Positions 32,842 to 42,971 of a DNA stretch of 64,000 nucleotides are shown here, one piece after another. Below the pieces are notes generated by a model. That model saw only the letters and a program-made list of their open reading frames with translations. It was not told where the DNA came from and made no database searches. The stretch covers positions 101,013,287 to 101,077,286 of the forward strand of contig CM077159.1 of assembly GCA_039583875.1 (NCBI GenBank), given 5' to 3'. This DNA comes from Platanthera guangdongensis. Lineage: Eukaryota; Streptophyta; Magnoliopsida; Asparagales; Orchidaceae. A program made the position numbers and the translations under genes. Within the stretch, counting starts at the first letter, position 1. Every line of letters starts with the position of its first letter.

Positions 32842-33760
32842 ACGTGTGATTCTTTTGCGGAATTTACAGATGTACCTGCACAATAAAAACAACAAACACA
32901 GCACACAGAATACACAACAAATTTATAGTGGTTCCCCGACTTGGGTACATCCACTTTCCCCCTTCGACCTATCTCCCCAACAAGGGACGACTCGGTCACT
33001 TCACCAACGGGATTGAAATCCAATCCCTGCACTAACGGAAGGAGCCCTTCCACACGTGAGAGTCAACACTCCCACAAAACGGGTTGCACCCAACCCTTAC
33101 AACACGGAACAAAAGTTCCTTTACAATAAAATAAATGTAGAATGTACACGTGATACAAACTTCTCTTGGAGACTACGGTGTTCCTCTTTGTTCGACGACG
33201 TGTTCTTGAAGTCGATGAAGAGTATACGACCTTGGTCTCTCTTGGAGAGGATTTCCCCGGAACCGGCGGCGGCACACAAGCGGCGGCTAGCTTCGGGATC
33301 GGCGGCTACGGTGAAGAGCAGCTGCTGAACTTGGAGATCCAAACTTCGTTGCGAAGCAAGCTCGGTCTACCAACGGTCACACGAGGATCGGTCGTCTCGA
33401 TCGATTCAGATGGGAAATGTTTCCGATCAACAAATCGAGAGACAAAGGATCTCTGGATGGACGCGTGAGACTCAAGCCTTGCTAAGCTACTGTCGCCGGA
33501 GATCGGGAAGAAGATCGATCAGTGGCGGCGACGGACGTTCCCGAGCGCGACGACGGCGGAGAAGAGAAATCGCGATATTAGGGTTTCGTGCTCGGCTTCT
33601 TTCTCGGTGTGTATTCCGTTCAAAATACCCGAGTATAAATACTGTAGCTACAGCAAATTTGACCGTTGTGGGACCCACAAATGAAATCCCCAAAATCCGG
33701 TTCAAGCTGATCCAGAAGCAGAATCCGGTTCAGCAGCGATCTGAGAAAACGCTAAGTCAA

Positions 33761-34072
33761 AATCGGCGAGAATCGCAGACGATTCTCGACGAATCGGCGA
33801 GAATCACCAAGTGATTCTCGACGATTCGTCGAGAATCGTTTGTGATTCTCGTCGAATCACTTGTCGATTCTCAACGAATTTTACTTTACATGGGCTGCTT
33901 GACCACTGGTTCGGCGGGAATCACAAGTGATTCTCGCCGAATCTTACTTGGCACCATATTGAGATGGCCAGAAGGAGTCGGCGAGAATTACTGATGATTC
34001 TCGTCGATTCTGCGAGAATCACTGGTGATTCTCGCCGATTCGGCGAGAATCACTTGGTGATTCTCGTCGAAT
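33761..34072 (-). promoter_or_regulatory. Copia-B U3 dyad array with TATA-like box, 3' LTR
   Basis: The unit is GATTCGGCGAGAATCAC facing GTGATTCTCGCCGAATC with 2-5 nt between. At least five pairs or half-pairs occur in about 310 bp, with variants CGACGA and CGTCGA in place of CGGCGA. On the - strand it lies upstream of TATTTATA (33641-33634). The arms could pair into 17-bp hairpins. Confidence 0.75.
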
Positions 34073-34405
34073 TTGCCTTGATCGATTTTTCGTCTTCCAC
34101 CTAGGAGCTGCTCCTTGATCCTCCATGCTCCTTGTCTTCTCTTGCATATGAGCGGCCCTGTGCTTGAAAATAAGTGCACTCCAATAGAGAGAGTACACGT
34201 AGGCCAACACACTGATCTGCTCAACGAGGGATTACGTCGTGCAGACCCGTGTATATTGACCTACTGCACCCTGACATTGGTGTGCACTTAGCGTGGAAAA
34301 ACTACAAGCACAACTAGAAAAAGTTTATCAAATACATAGTCTATTGACCTTAGCTTGTCCAGGGGCTTCTTCAAATCAGGTACATTGTGGATACAATACC
34401 CAACA

Positions 34406-34419
34406 ATCTCCCCCTATTT
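34406..34419 (-). other. Copia-B polypurine tract
   Basis: On the - strand AAATAGGGGGAGAT precedes the 3' LTR. It is identical in sequence to the Copia-A tract. Confidence 0.85.
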
Positions 34420-34716
34420 GAAGAAGCCTAAACCCTACAAGCTAAGGTGAATGGAGCGAATGAAAATGAAAGCAAATGAAATTCATAAACTTAACATTGG
34501 GTGGAGTCATCCCTTACCAATACCGATTTCTTGGGAGCAAGCTGGAGCCACACCTTAGCCTTGACCCCGAGAGGGTAATCTCCCCCTTTTCGGCTTCTAC
34601 AAATCGGGGTCTGTAGCGATTGACTCTTTGCTCCCCCTCAGTTCTTGCAGCTGTACGCACGCTGGAGTTCCTTGCTCCCCCTCGGTTCTTGCACTAGCCT
34701 GGAGCTTCTGTAGTCT

Positions 34717-37700
34717 TCACTCCTCATAGTTGAGCATTCCCAATTCAGTCTTGAAAAGATTGAACTTGGCCTCGTCTAGGGGCTTTGTGAATATATCAGC
34801 AATCTGCTTGTCCGTGGGGACATAACAGAGAGAGATATCCTTGTTCTCCACGTGCTCCCGAATGAAGTGGTAGCGTACTTCAATATGCTTCGTTCGGCTG
34901 TGCGACACCGGATTGTTGGCAATGGCAATTGCACTGGAGGAGTCGCAGTACATTGGAACTTCCTTGAACTGAAGGTTGTAGTCGGCCAACTGATTTCTGA
35001 TCCAAAGGAGTTGTGCGCAACAGCTTCCTGCCGAGATATACTCTGACTCTGCTGTGGAGGTTGCAACACAATTCTGTTTCTTGCTGTTCCATGAGATAAG
35101 CCTCCTGCCGAGGAATTGACACGTCCCGGAGGTGCTTTTCCTGTCATCCCGGCTCCCTGCAAAATCAGCATCTGAAAAGCCTATTAGCTCGACATCATTG
35201 TTCCTCGGGTACCACAAGCCAAGATTAGGAGTACCTTTAAGGTATCTTAGAATTCGCTTTGCAGCGACATAGTGAGATTCCTTAGTGTTCACCTGATATC
35301 GGGCACATACACATGTGGAGAACATAATATCCGGTCTACTGGCAGTAAGGTAGAGCAGGGATCCAATGATGCTTCTGTATTTGGTTTCATCGAAAGGTTT
35401 ACCTTTCTCATCCTTATCCAGAGACATGGTGGATCCCATTGGAGTCCTCATAGAGGTTGCACTCTTCATACCGAATTTCTTAAGGAGTTCATTTGTGAAC
35501 TTCGTCTGAGAGATGAAGATTCCATCCTCAGACTGTTTCACTTGAAGGCCTAAGAAATACTTGAGCTCTCCCATACTGCTCATTTCAAACTTTCCTTGCA
35601 TAAGTTTAGAAAACTTTTTGCAAAGATTGTTGTCCGTTGAGCCGAATATTATGTCATCGACATAGATTTGCACCAGCAAAATCTTGCCTTTGACTTCCCT
35701 GAGAAACAATGTTTTATCTATTTTACCTCTGGAGAACTTGTTCTCAAGAAGAAAACTAGATAAAGTCTCATACCAAGCTCGTGGAGCTTGTTTCAACCCA
35801 TATAAGGCCTTATTGAGAAAATAAACGTGATTGGGATAAGTAGGATCGACAAAACCTAGGGGTTGAGCGACGTATACTTCCTCTTTCAGGTCTCCGTTCA
35901 GGAATGCCGATTTCACATCCATTTGGTAGACTGTGAATCCTTTGTGTGAAGCATACGCCAGGAACAACCGGATTGCCTCGAGCCTTGCTACTGGTGCAAA
36001 GGTCTGGTCGAAATCAATCCCTTCCTCCTGTCGGTAACCTTGAGCCACCAGCCTGGCTTTGTTCTTTACGATGATACCATGTTCATCCAGCTTGTTTCTG
36101 AAGATCCACTTTGTGCCGATCACATTCTGCTTGTATGGTCTGGGAACCAGCGTCCAAACTTTGCACCGTTCGAATTGATGTAGTTCCTCTTGCATGGCCA
36201 GAATCCATGCCGCATCCTTGTTCGCCTCGTCGAACTTCTTTGGCTCTACCTGTGACAGGAAGCTGAGATGCAATACTTCGTTAGTTGTACCTCTTCGAGT
36301 TCTGACGCCTACACGAGGATCTCCGATGATCTGTTCTCTAGGATGATCCCTCACGTGACGGAGCTCTAGAAGTCTGGCGTCTAGAGCTTCAGCTACTTCT
36401 TGTGCTTCTTTTTCTTCTAAAAGATTTGTTCCATCTTGATCTTCAACATTTTCAGATGACGTGGAGGTGGAAACTTTGACGTACTTGGGTGCGTCATCTT
36501 TAGGGGTCTCATCCAGATTCAGCTGGTCAAGTCTAGCACCTGCATCTTCAAGAATACTACTGGAAGAATTGCTGTTAAGCAAACTTCCTTCATCAAATAC
36601 AACATTTATTGATTCTTCTACCACTAGGGTTTTCTTATTGAAGACCCTATATGCCCGACTATGGGAACTATAGCCCATGAATATGCCTTCGAAGCATTTT
36701 TCACCGAATTTAGTACGCGGGTACTTCCCATTATTCAGTACATAGCATCTGCAACCAAAAATCCTCAAGTAGGACATGGTTGGTTTCCTGCCTTTCAGTA
36801 GCTCGTAGGGCGTCTTACGATGATGCTTGTTGATCAAAGCTCGGTTTTGTACATGACATGCCGTATTGACACCCTCTGCCCAGAAGTATTCCGGGAGAGA
36901 AGCATCTTTCAACATAGTCGTACAGGCTTCAATGAGAGTTCTATTTCTCCTCTCCGCAACTCCATTTTGCTGAGGAGTGCGCGGGGAGGAAAACTCATGA
37001 AAGATACCTTGTTCTTCACAAAATTCTGTCATAGCACCAGAATCGAATTCTGTTCCATGGTCACTTCGGATTTTGACCACGGAGCAGTTAAATTCGTTCT
37101 GAACCTGCTTGACAAAATTAGTGAAGATGTCAAAAGTATCTTACTTACGTTTCAAAAAGAACACCCATGTAAACCGTGAGTGATCATCAACTATCACTAG
37201 CGTATATGACTTACCTCCCAAGCTATGAACTTGCATTGGGCCAAACAAGTCCATATGTAACAGGTAAAGACATCGGGAGGAGTCTTTGTCTGCAATGCTC
37301 TTGAAGGTAGCCCGAGTCTGTTTGCCCATCTGGCATGCAGGACAGAGGCTATCTTTGATGCACTTGATACTGGGAGCATCTCTTACTAAGTTCTTAGAAA
37401 ATAGCATACTAATTGTCTTGAAATTAATATGTGTCAATCTCTTGTGCCATTGTTCACAAAGAGATGCAATGCCTGTTGCCACAAGGCATACGGGGGTAGA
37501 TGAATCCAAACTGAGAAAATCTAAGCAAAAGATATTTCTGCTCCTAATGCCTGATAATACCGTCTCAGAAGAGATACGTGAAATTATCAGACATTTATCC
37601 TTGCAGAACTTAACGTCATAACCTTTATCACATAACTGACTTACACTGATCAGGTTATGGTTTAACCCTTCAACATAAGCCACGTCAGTGATAGAGATTA

Positions 37701-37884
37701 TACCGTTGGAAATCATACCATAACCTCTGGTGACTCCTCGATCTGACCCTCCAAAGATGACTTTGGGTCCATTCTCGACTGGAGTGTAATCACGCAGCAG
37801 GCTTCTTGTCCCGGTCATATGCCGGGAGCATCCACTGTCCAAATACCAGATTGGCGTTTTGGTGGCCTTTGGACATTCCTGCAA
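34717..37884 (-). pseudogene. Copia-B pol: protease, integrase, RT, RNase H with one stop
   Basis: The protease is [16 protein letters not shown] near 37840. The integrase has [29 protein letters not shown] and [14 protein letters not shown] (DDE residues present). RT has [39 protein letters not shown] and [10 protein letters not shown]. RNase H has [51 protein letters not shown] and [12 protein letters not shown]. The frame is open except for TAA at 37141-37143 between integrase motifs. It is in the +1 frame relative to gag, and a splice-acceptor-like TTTTGCAG lies at its start (AG at 37880-37879). Without the stop it would look functional. Confidence 0.92.
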
Positions 37885-37891
37885 AACAAAA

Positions 37892-39632
37892 TTAATTTGC
37901 CTTAGGAACCCAATCGAACTTGGGTCCTAGATTCCTGGTTAGCACACTCCCCCTCGGTTGGTTAACCCTACGAGTGGTCGGTCTCGCATTGTTAACATGG
38001 GGAGTCTCGTAGTTCCTTGGATTAAACCAACAATCCACGGCAAAGTGACCGACTTTGCCACAGCACCAACAGTCGAACCTGTTGTATCTCTTCCTAGGCT
38101 CCTGCCTTACCCTGGGAACGGTGGGTGCGGCTGGGGCCTTGGTTCTGGAGGTGGAGACCTCATGGTGACAACAGTCACATGACTTTGTCACCTTCTGTAT
38201 AACTGGTTTGGCCTTTGGTGCCTGCTTTCCATTATGGCCGCTAGAGAACGGACCATAATTTCCTATGTGGATTTCCTCATAAGGTGCCTTGAAGGCACTC
38301 TCACCAAAGTTCCGGGGGAAGTTCCAACCGTCATACCGGCTCTTAGGCTTTGCAACCGAGGGCCGGAAATGATGCCCAAATGTTGACTCAAAGTCATGTT
38401 GGTTGCAAGGAAAGCCAGGCTTCCTGAACGCAATAGGACTAAGAGGAGCCTTCCCCTTTTCATCAGCAGAGGCCTTCTTGGCGGCCTTATTCTTCCTCTG
38501 GTTCTTGTTTCTCCTAGATGAAGAACCAGATGCCCCAATATGCCCCAAGCCAGCTCCTTTGGCCTGAGCAGAGAAGGTGTCAACGACTGGAAGCACTGTT
38601 TTTGGCATAGAGAAGCTCTGTACGATCTTCCTTTCTGCCGCAAGTAGTTCTTCCAATTTGTTGACTTCCTCCTGCTTGAGATCAAGGAGCTTCAAGGACT
38701 CTGAGTGCTTTGAAGTTAGGTCAAGGTGCTCCTGTCTGAGAGAGATCAAGCTAGTGACCTCTTCCCTTAGGGATACACACTCACCCTTAAGGAATTTTAC
38801 TTCCTCCTTCTCAGCCTTCAGTCTCTTGCGGCACTCGTCGAAAGTGTTGAGCAGAAGCTCATACTTTTCGAGGAGTTCAGCTTCGCGGGCCGAAGGGCCA
38901 TCCTCAGGTTCATCATCCTGAGACTCAGGATCAGAGTCGGAGTCGGAGAGAGGGGTGTGAGCTTTTACCTTCCCAATAAATGGGGGGCATTCTCCTTCTG
39001 AGTCCGAGCGACCCACCAGCCCGAAGTAGGCTTCCTCATCATCACTGGAGTCTGAGGAATCAGACTCACTTAGTGTCTTTGGTCTTCTAGCGATGTAGCT
39101 CCGCTCCTTCTTCTTATCTCTGGAGGATTTGAGCTCCTCTCCTTTCCCTTTATCTCTTTTGCTTTGATGGCAGTCGGCCACGACGTGACCTGGCTTATTG
39201 CATCCAAAGCAAATAATATCAGAAGAATGATGTTTGTTAGGTTTAGATGCATACCTGTCAGAAGAGTAGTTTTTCTTCTGATGTCTGGAAGAGGAGCCGT
39301 CTCTCTTTCTTTGATTCCTCATCTTGAGGAATTTCTTGAACTCTCGAGTGATGAGGGAGAAATCCTCTTCCGACAGTTCTGAGCTGGAGGAGCATGGATC
39401 GGAGTCCTCCTCTTCTTCCTTATTTCTGGCACGGTATGACACCGCACCCTTCCCTTTTCTGGAGTGACTGGCTTTTAGGGCCACAGTCTTTTCTTTTGCA
39501 GCAGCCTTCTCTGCTTCTTCCTCTGCCTTCCTGGTGTTCAGCTGAAGTTCATAGGACATCAGCTTCCCGAACAGGATTTGTGGATCAGTTTCTGCTAGTC
39601 TGCCAAATTCTCTGATGGCGCAGATCTTTGTG
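37892..39632 (-). CDS. Copia-B gag, C-terminal part
   Basis: It continues the gag frame interrupted by Copia-C at 39633-39637. In order: the end of the capsid domain (EFGRLAETDPQILFGKLMSYE), a Lys/Glu- and Ser/Asp-rich region, zinc knuckle CFGCNKPGHVVADC, acidic Ser/Asp-rich stretches, a Leu/Glu/Lys coiled coil near 38900-38620, and a second knuckle CWCCGKVGHFAVDC near 38060. Two knuckles and a coiled coil are also found in Copia-C gag. It ends TAA at 37894-37892, 13 nt before the pol acceptor-like site. Confidence 0.88.
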
Positions 39633-39768
39633 TCCCATGTTGGAACATGGTTTCACACTCCTTAGGTTTGAGAATATCAACTCCCTGCTTGTATTTGATG
39701 AGATTGGTTGTGTGATAGAGTGTGCAGGCTGATAGGTGAGAGGAAAGGAGAAGAGCTTCAAAAGGTTA

Positions 39769-40187
39769 CTACCGCCCGGCGACAACCTTATCGCAGCGCG
39801 GTAACCATCTCGATCGACGCATATCGGTTCGATGGTCGACAACCCATTTATCAGCTAAGGAAGGATCGTCGACAATCAAAAGCTACCGCCCGACGACAGG
39901 ACGCTACCGCCGGCGGTATCCGGTCGACGTGCATCGAGGGGACGATCGTCGACGATGGTACCTACCGCTCAGGCGATAGTCTTATCGCAGGCGGTAGAAT
40001 TATCTGGCGAAATGGCGCTATCGCTCTGACTGGGCGCGGTAACCTTTACCGCCCGGCGATAGCTCTTTTGAAACGGCAGTTTCCTTAATGAGCAGTTATA
40101 GTTGCCGTTTCGGGAGACGTGTGGAGACAGCTGGCAGGCGTTACGCGCGAACCTACCGCCCGGCGATAGAGTTATCGCAGGCGGTAG
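39769..40187 (+). promoter_or_regulatory. Copia-C U3 dyad array with TATA box
   Basis: Units are CTACCGCCCGGCGATAG and its partner TTATCGCAGGCGGTAG. The last pair (40153-40187) forms a 35-bp near-palindrome. Interspersed are GATCGTCGAC-type sites (39866, 39942). The array ends 18 bp before TATAAAAA at 40206-40213. The 3' LTR copy is at 47780-48198 with TATAAAAA at 48217-48224. Confidence 0.78.
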
Positions 40188-40205
40188 TCTATTTTCTCCA
40201 AGACG

Positions 40206-40213
40206 TATAAAAA
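40206..40213 (+). promoter_or_regulatory. Copia-C TATA box, 5' LTR
   Basis: TATAAAAA in a GC-rich context just after the dyad array is the best TATA box in the window and the likely start site for the element RNA, about 30 nt downstream. Confidence 0.65.
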
Positions 40214-40915
40214 GCAGCGCCGTTTCCTCAAGACCCAAGCCTCCAGAGATTATTGACGAAGTGCTCCAGGAATACTAAGTTCGGCCGTCTTCCTACGTCC
40301 GTTCTACTCGTCTTCGTCAAAGAAAAAGCAAGGCTTCTTCCTCCCGTTCGAGATCGAAGAACTCCGGCGATCAAGGCTTCGCATCGTCTACGTCTAGCGA
40401 CCGGGTGCTTTTCATCGAAGATCACAAGCACCGGCCGTAGATCTGTCCGGAGAACTTCTCAAGAGGGAGAACCTAAACTTTAACGAATATATTTTGTAAT
40501 CTCTTTTTGTATCTTTTTCTTCTTCTATTGTTGTAAGTGGTAAGGGAAATCGACCGGGGAAGGTCGTCGGGATCCGGGTTGGATTCCGTGGAAAATCGTC
40601 CCGGGATTTGGGGCGTCTAGATCGGGGATCTAGCGGTGCTCTAAGACCCTTCCGGGTGTGGAGGTGAAGAGCGGCTCTAAGACCTTTCGGGGAGAAAGTG
40701 AGAGAGCCAACCGGTCCGGGTTTTGGGTCGGTATAGAAAACCCAAAGTTTTCTTCTCTTCGTCTTTGATCTTCGACGTCATGAAGATCGTACTGTAAAAC
40801 ACTCATCTTGTACTTGTATGAAATTGATTGTTATTGAATTTAATACTTGTGTTTAAAATCTTCACTTGTGGTGTGGTTTGCGTTAAGATTCCGTTTATTC
40901 AAGCGAAATTTATAA

Positions 40916-40947
40916 AACCTTATTCACCCCCCCCCCCCTCTAAGGTT
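40916..40947 (+). other. Copia-C C-loop hairpin, 5' LTR
   Basis: The stem AACCTTA/TAAGGTT encloses a loop TTCA, a long C run, then TC. It lies 17 nt before the LTR end. The C run differs by one base between the LTRs. Confidence 0.68.
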
Positions 40948-40966
40948 GGCCTCCGGATCCAACAAG

Positions 40967-40984
40967 TGGTATCAGAGCGAGGTT
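40967..40984 (+). other. Copia-C primer-binding site (initiator Met-tRNA)
   Basis: TGGTATCAGAGCGAGGTT starts two bases after the LTR. Confidence 0.88.
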
Positions 40985-41015
40985 ACTTCGAATAGGCTTA
41001 ACCACCTGAAGTAAG

Positions 41016-42965
41016 ATGGCCAACCCAGTGCATGCATTCACTGAGGGACAAGGTGTGAGTCGTCCTCCACTCTTTATGGGTAGTGACTATAGTCACTGGA
41101 GGACAAGGATGAAAATCTTTCTGATGACGCAAAGCATGGACGTATGGGCCATGATAGAGACTAAGTACACCACACCCACTACCACGGTTGGAGAAGTCAT
41201 TTTTGAAAAACCTCGCGATAAGTGGGACGATGCGGACAAGCTTAGGTGTACTAATAACGCCAAGGCTATGAACTCTCTATTCTGTGCGTTAGATAAGACG
41301 GAATTTAATAGAATATGTAACTGCGAAACTGTCTTTGATATTTGGCGACTTCTTGAACTTACTCATGAGGGTACCTCGCAGGTGAAAGAATCAAAGCTGT
41401 TTCGGCTTGAATCCGAGTATGAACAGTTCCGGATGGAGATCGATGAAGATGTTGACAGCATGTACACAAGGTTCACCAAGATCGTCAACGCATCAAGATC
41501 TCTTGGAAAGAACTTTCCAAATGGTGATCTAGTGAGGAAGATACTGCGATCTCTACCTCCCCGCTTCAACCCCAAGGTGACTGCTATCGCTGAATCTCAT
41601 GAAATCAGCGCCTTGGAGATTGAGAGTCTTATCGGAAACCTGAAGACTCATGAAGTGGAACTGAAGATACAAGCCGAGGAATACCCCAAGGAAATGAAGA
41701 AAAAGGGATTGGCTTTGAAGGCTTCAAAAGCTGGGAAAACATCTGATTTCTCTGAAGAAGATGAAGAGGAAAGTCTCTATGTAAGGGAATTCAAAAAATT
41801 CATGAAGAATCCCAGAAAACAAGGGAAGTTCAAACGGTTTCTGAAGAAGGGAGTTGAAGAGGGTAGGAAGTGGAACAAGTCGGTAAAGGAGACCGATAGC
41901 GATGATGAAAAGTATCAGCCTGAATGCTTTAATTGTCACAAGCTGGGACATCTAAAAAGAGACTGTCCAAGACTCCAGAAGGAAGAGAAAGGAAAGGACA
42001 ACAAGTATAAAGGGAAGAAGAAAGTACTGAAGGCTCTGACCTGGGATGAGGATGGATCGGAAGATTCGAGTAGCACCGACTCGGGAAGTGACAACGAAGC
42101 AAATCTGTGCCTCATGGGAAAAAGTCAAGAGGAATCTGAATCTGATGCTGAGTCCAGTGTCCAAAGCGACACTGAGGTAACTCCTCCTACTTACTCTGAA
42201 TTACTTGAGATTTATGATCGTGTAGTTGGTAGGTTAGAAGAAGTAACATCTAAGAAAAATTCCTTAAGAGCTGAAAATAAACGTCTAAACAAGAGTTTAG
42301 AAAAGCTGAAGAAAGAAGTAATTAAAATTGGGAAAGAGAAGGTGGAATGCCTTGAATGTCCTCACTTGGTAGCATCCATCGAGGAGGGTAAAGCAAGTCT
42401 CTCCAAGACATCCTTGAGACTAGTATCTCTCAAAAATGAGAAGAATGTCTTGGAGAAGAAGCTTCATATCTCCCTTGCTAAAGTTGAGGAAGGAAAGAAA
42501 CAGTTTGCTAATCGATGTGGGATGTTAGTAACTGAGAACACCGCTCTAAAAGCGAGGATCCATGATCTCAACTGTGCGGTTCAAAAATTTGGTGTTGGCC
42601 AAAAATCTCTAAACATGCTATTGGGCGCACAGTGTCATGGGTCAGGAAAGTTTGGCATCGGCTATGTAAGTCCATCATCACCATTGGAGGAATATAGCAC
42701 TCTGTCCACGTCTAAGTCAACAAATAAGATCAAAAATCTGAATACATTATCTCCTTCCTCTAGCAAGAGATCGAGTGAGGTGGTGAAAGTCATTTCCTCA
42801 GCTTATGCTCTATGTGCCAACTGTAATAAGTTCGGACATGCTTCAAGCTCTTGCGGGAGGAAAGGTGCTAAACAAAACGCGCAAGTCTGGCTACCAAAGT
42901 CTACTACCTATAAAATAGGTGGAACAACTTGGGTAACCAGATCTTTACTCTCATCTCCTTTTTAG
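41016..42965 (+). CDS. Copia-C gag (649 aa)
   Basis: ATG at 41016 (MANPVHAFTEGQG). The N-terminal half is the Copia capsid domain (GSDYSHWRTRMKIFLMTQ, VFDIWRLLELTHEG, SMYTRFTKIVNASR, ILRSLPPRFNPKV). A knuckle CFNCHKLGHLKRDC starts at residue 304. An acidic Ser-rich stretch and a long coiled coil (about residues 385-520) follow, then a second knuckle CANCNKFGHASSSC at residue 600. The stop TAG at 42963-42965 is followed 12 nt later by an acceptor-like TTTGCAG. Pol is in the same frame, so read-through or splicing could join them. It is fully open. Confidence 0.94.
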   Translation: MANPVHAFTEGQGVSRPPLFMGSDYSHWRTRMKIFLMTQSMDVWAMIETKYTTPTTTVGEVIFEKPRDKWDDADKLRCTNNAKAMNSLFCALDKTEFNRICNCETVFDIWRLLELTHEGTSQVKESKLFRLESEYEQFRMEIDEDVDSMYTRFTKIVNASRSLGKNFPNGDLVRKILRSLPPRFNPKVTAIAESHEISALEIESLIGNLKTHEVELKIQAEEYPKEMKKKGLALKASKAGKTSDFSEEDEEESLYVREFKKFMKNPRKQGKFKRFLKKGVEEGRKWNKSVKETDSDDEKYQPECFNCHKLGHLKRDCPRLQKEEKGKDNKYKGKKKVLKALTWDEDGSEDSSSTDSGSDNEANLCLMGKSQEESESDAESSVQSDTEVTPPTYSELLEIYDRVVGRLEEVTSKKNSLRAENKRLNKSLEKLKKEVIKIGKEKVECLECPHLVASIEEGKASLSKTSLRLVSLKNEKNVLEKKLHISLAKVEEGKKQFANRCGMLVTENTALKARIHDLNCAVQKFGVGQKSLNMLLGAQCHGSGKFGIGYVSPSSPLEEYSTLSTSKSTNKIKNLNTLSPSSSKRSSEVVKVISSAYALCANCNKFGHASSSCGRKGAKQNAQVWLPKSTTYKIGGTTWVTRSLLSSPF

Positions 42966-42971
42966 GTATGT

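Larger units (their letters stand above)
32787..34405 (-). repeat. Copia-B 3' LTR
   Basis: On the - strand it starts TGTTGGGTATTG at 34405 and ends GTGGACTTTCA at 32787. It contains the dyad array (33761-34072), a TATA-like box (33634-33641) and the hairpin (32815-32841). Open frames on its + strand are shadows. Confidence 0.93.
39638..40964 (+). repeat. Copia-C 5' LTR
   Basis: It runs from TGTTGGAACATGG to CCGGATCCAACA, directly before the PBS. It contains the dyad array, TATAAAAA at 40206-40213 and the hairpin. Confidence 0.95.

Noticed and set aside
33056..33814. Open frames on the + strand of the Copia-B LTR (also 49876-50634)
   Set aside because: They run against the element, overlap U3/R, and exist only because this GC-rich LTR has few stops. 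They repeat in both LTRs simply because the LTRs are identical.
39708..40483. ORFs in the Copia-C LTR on both strands
   Set aside because: They are composed of the dyad array and leader, are duplicated in the 3' LTR, and show no protein signature.
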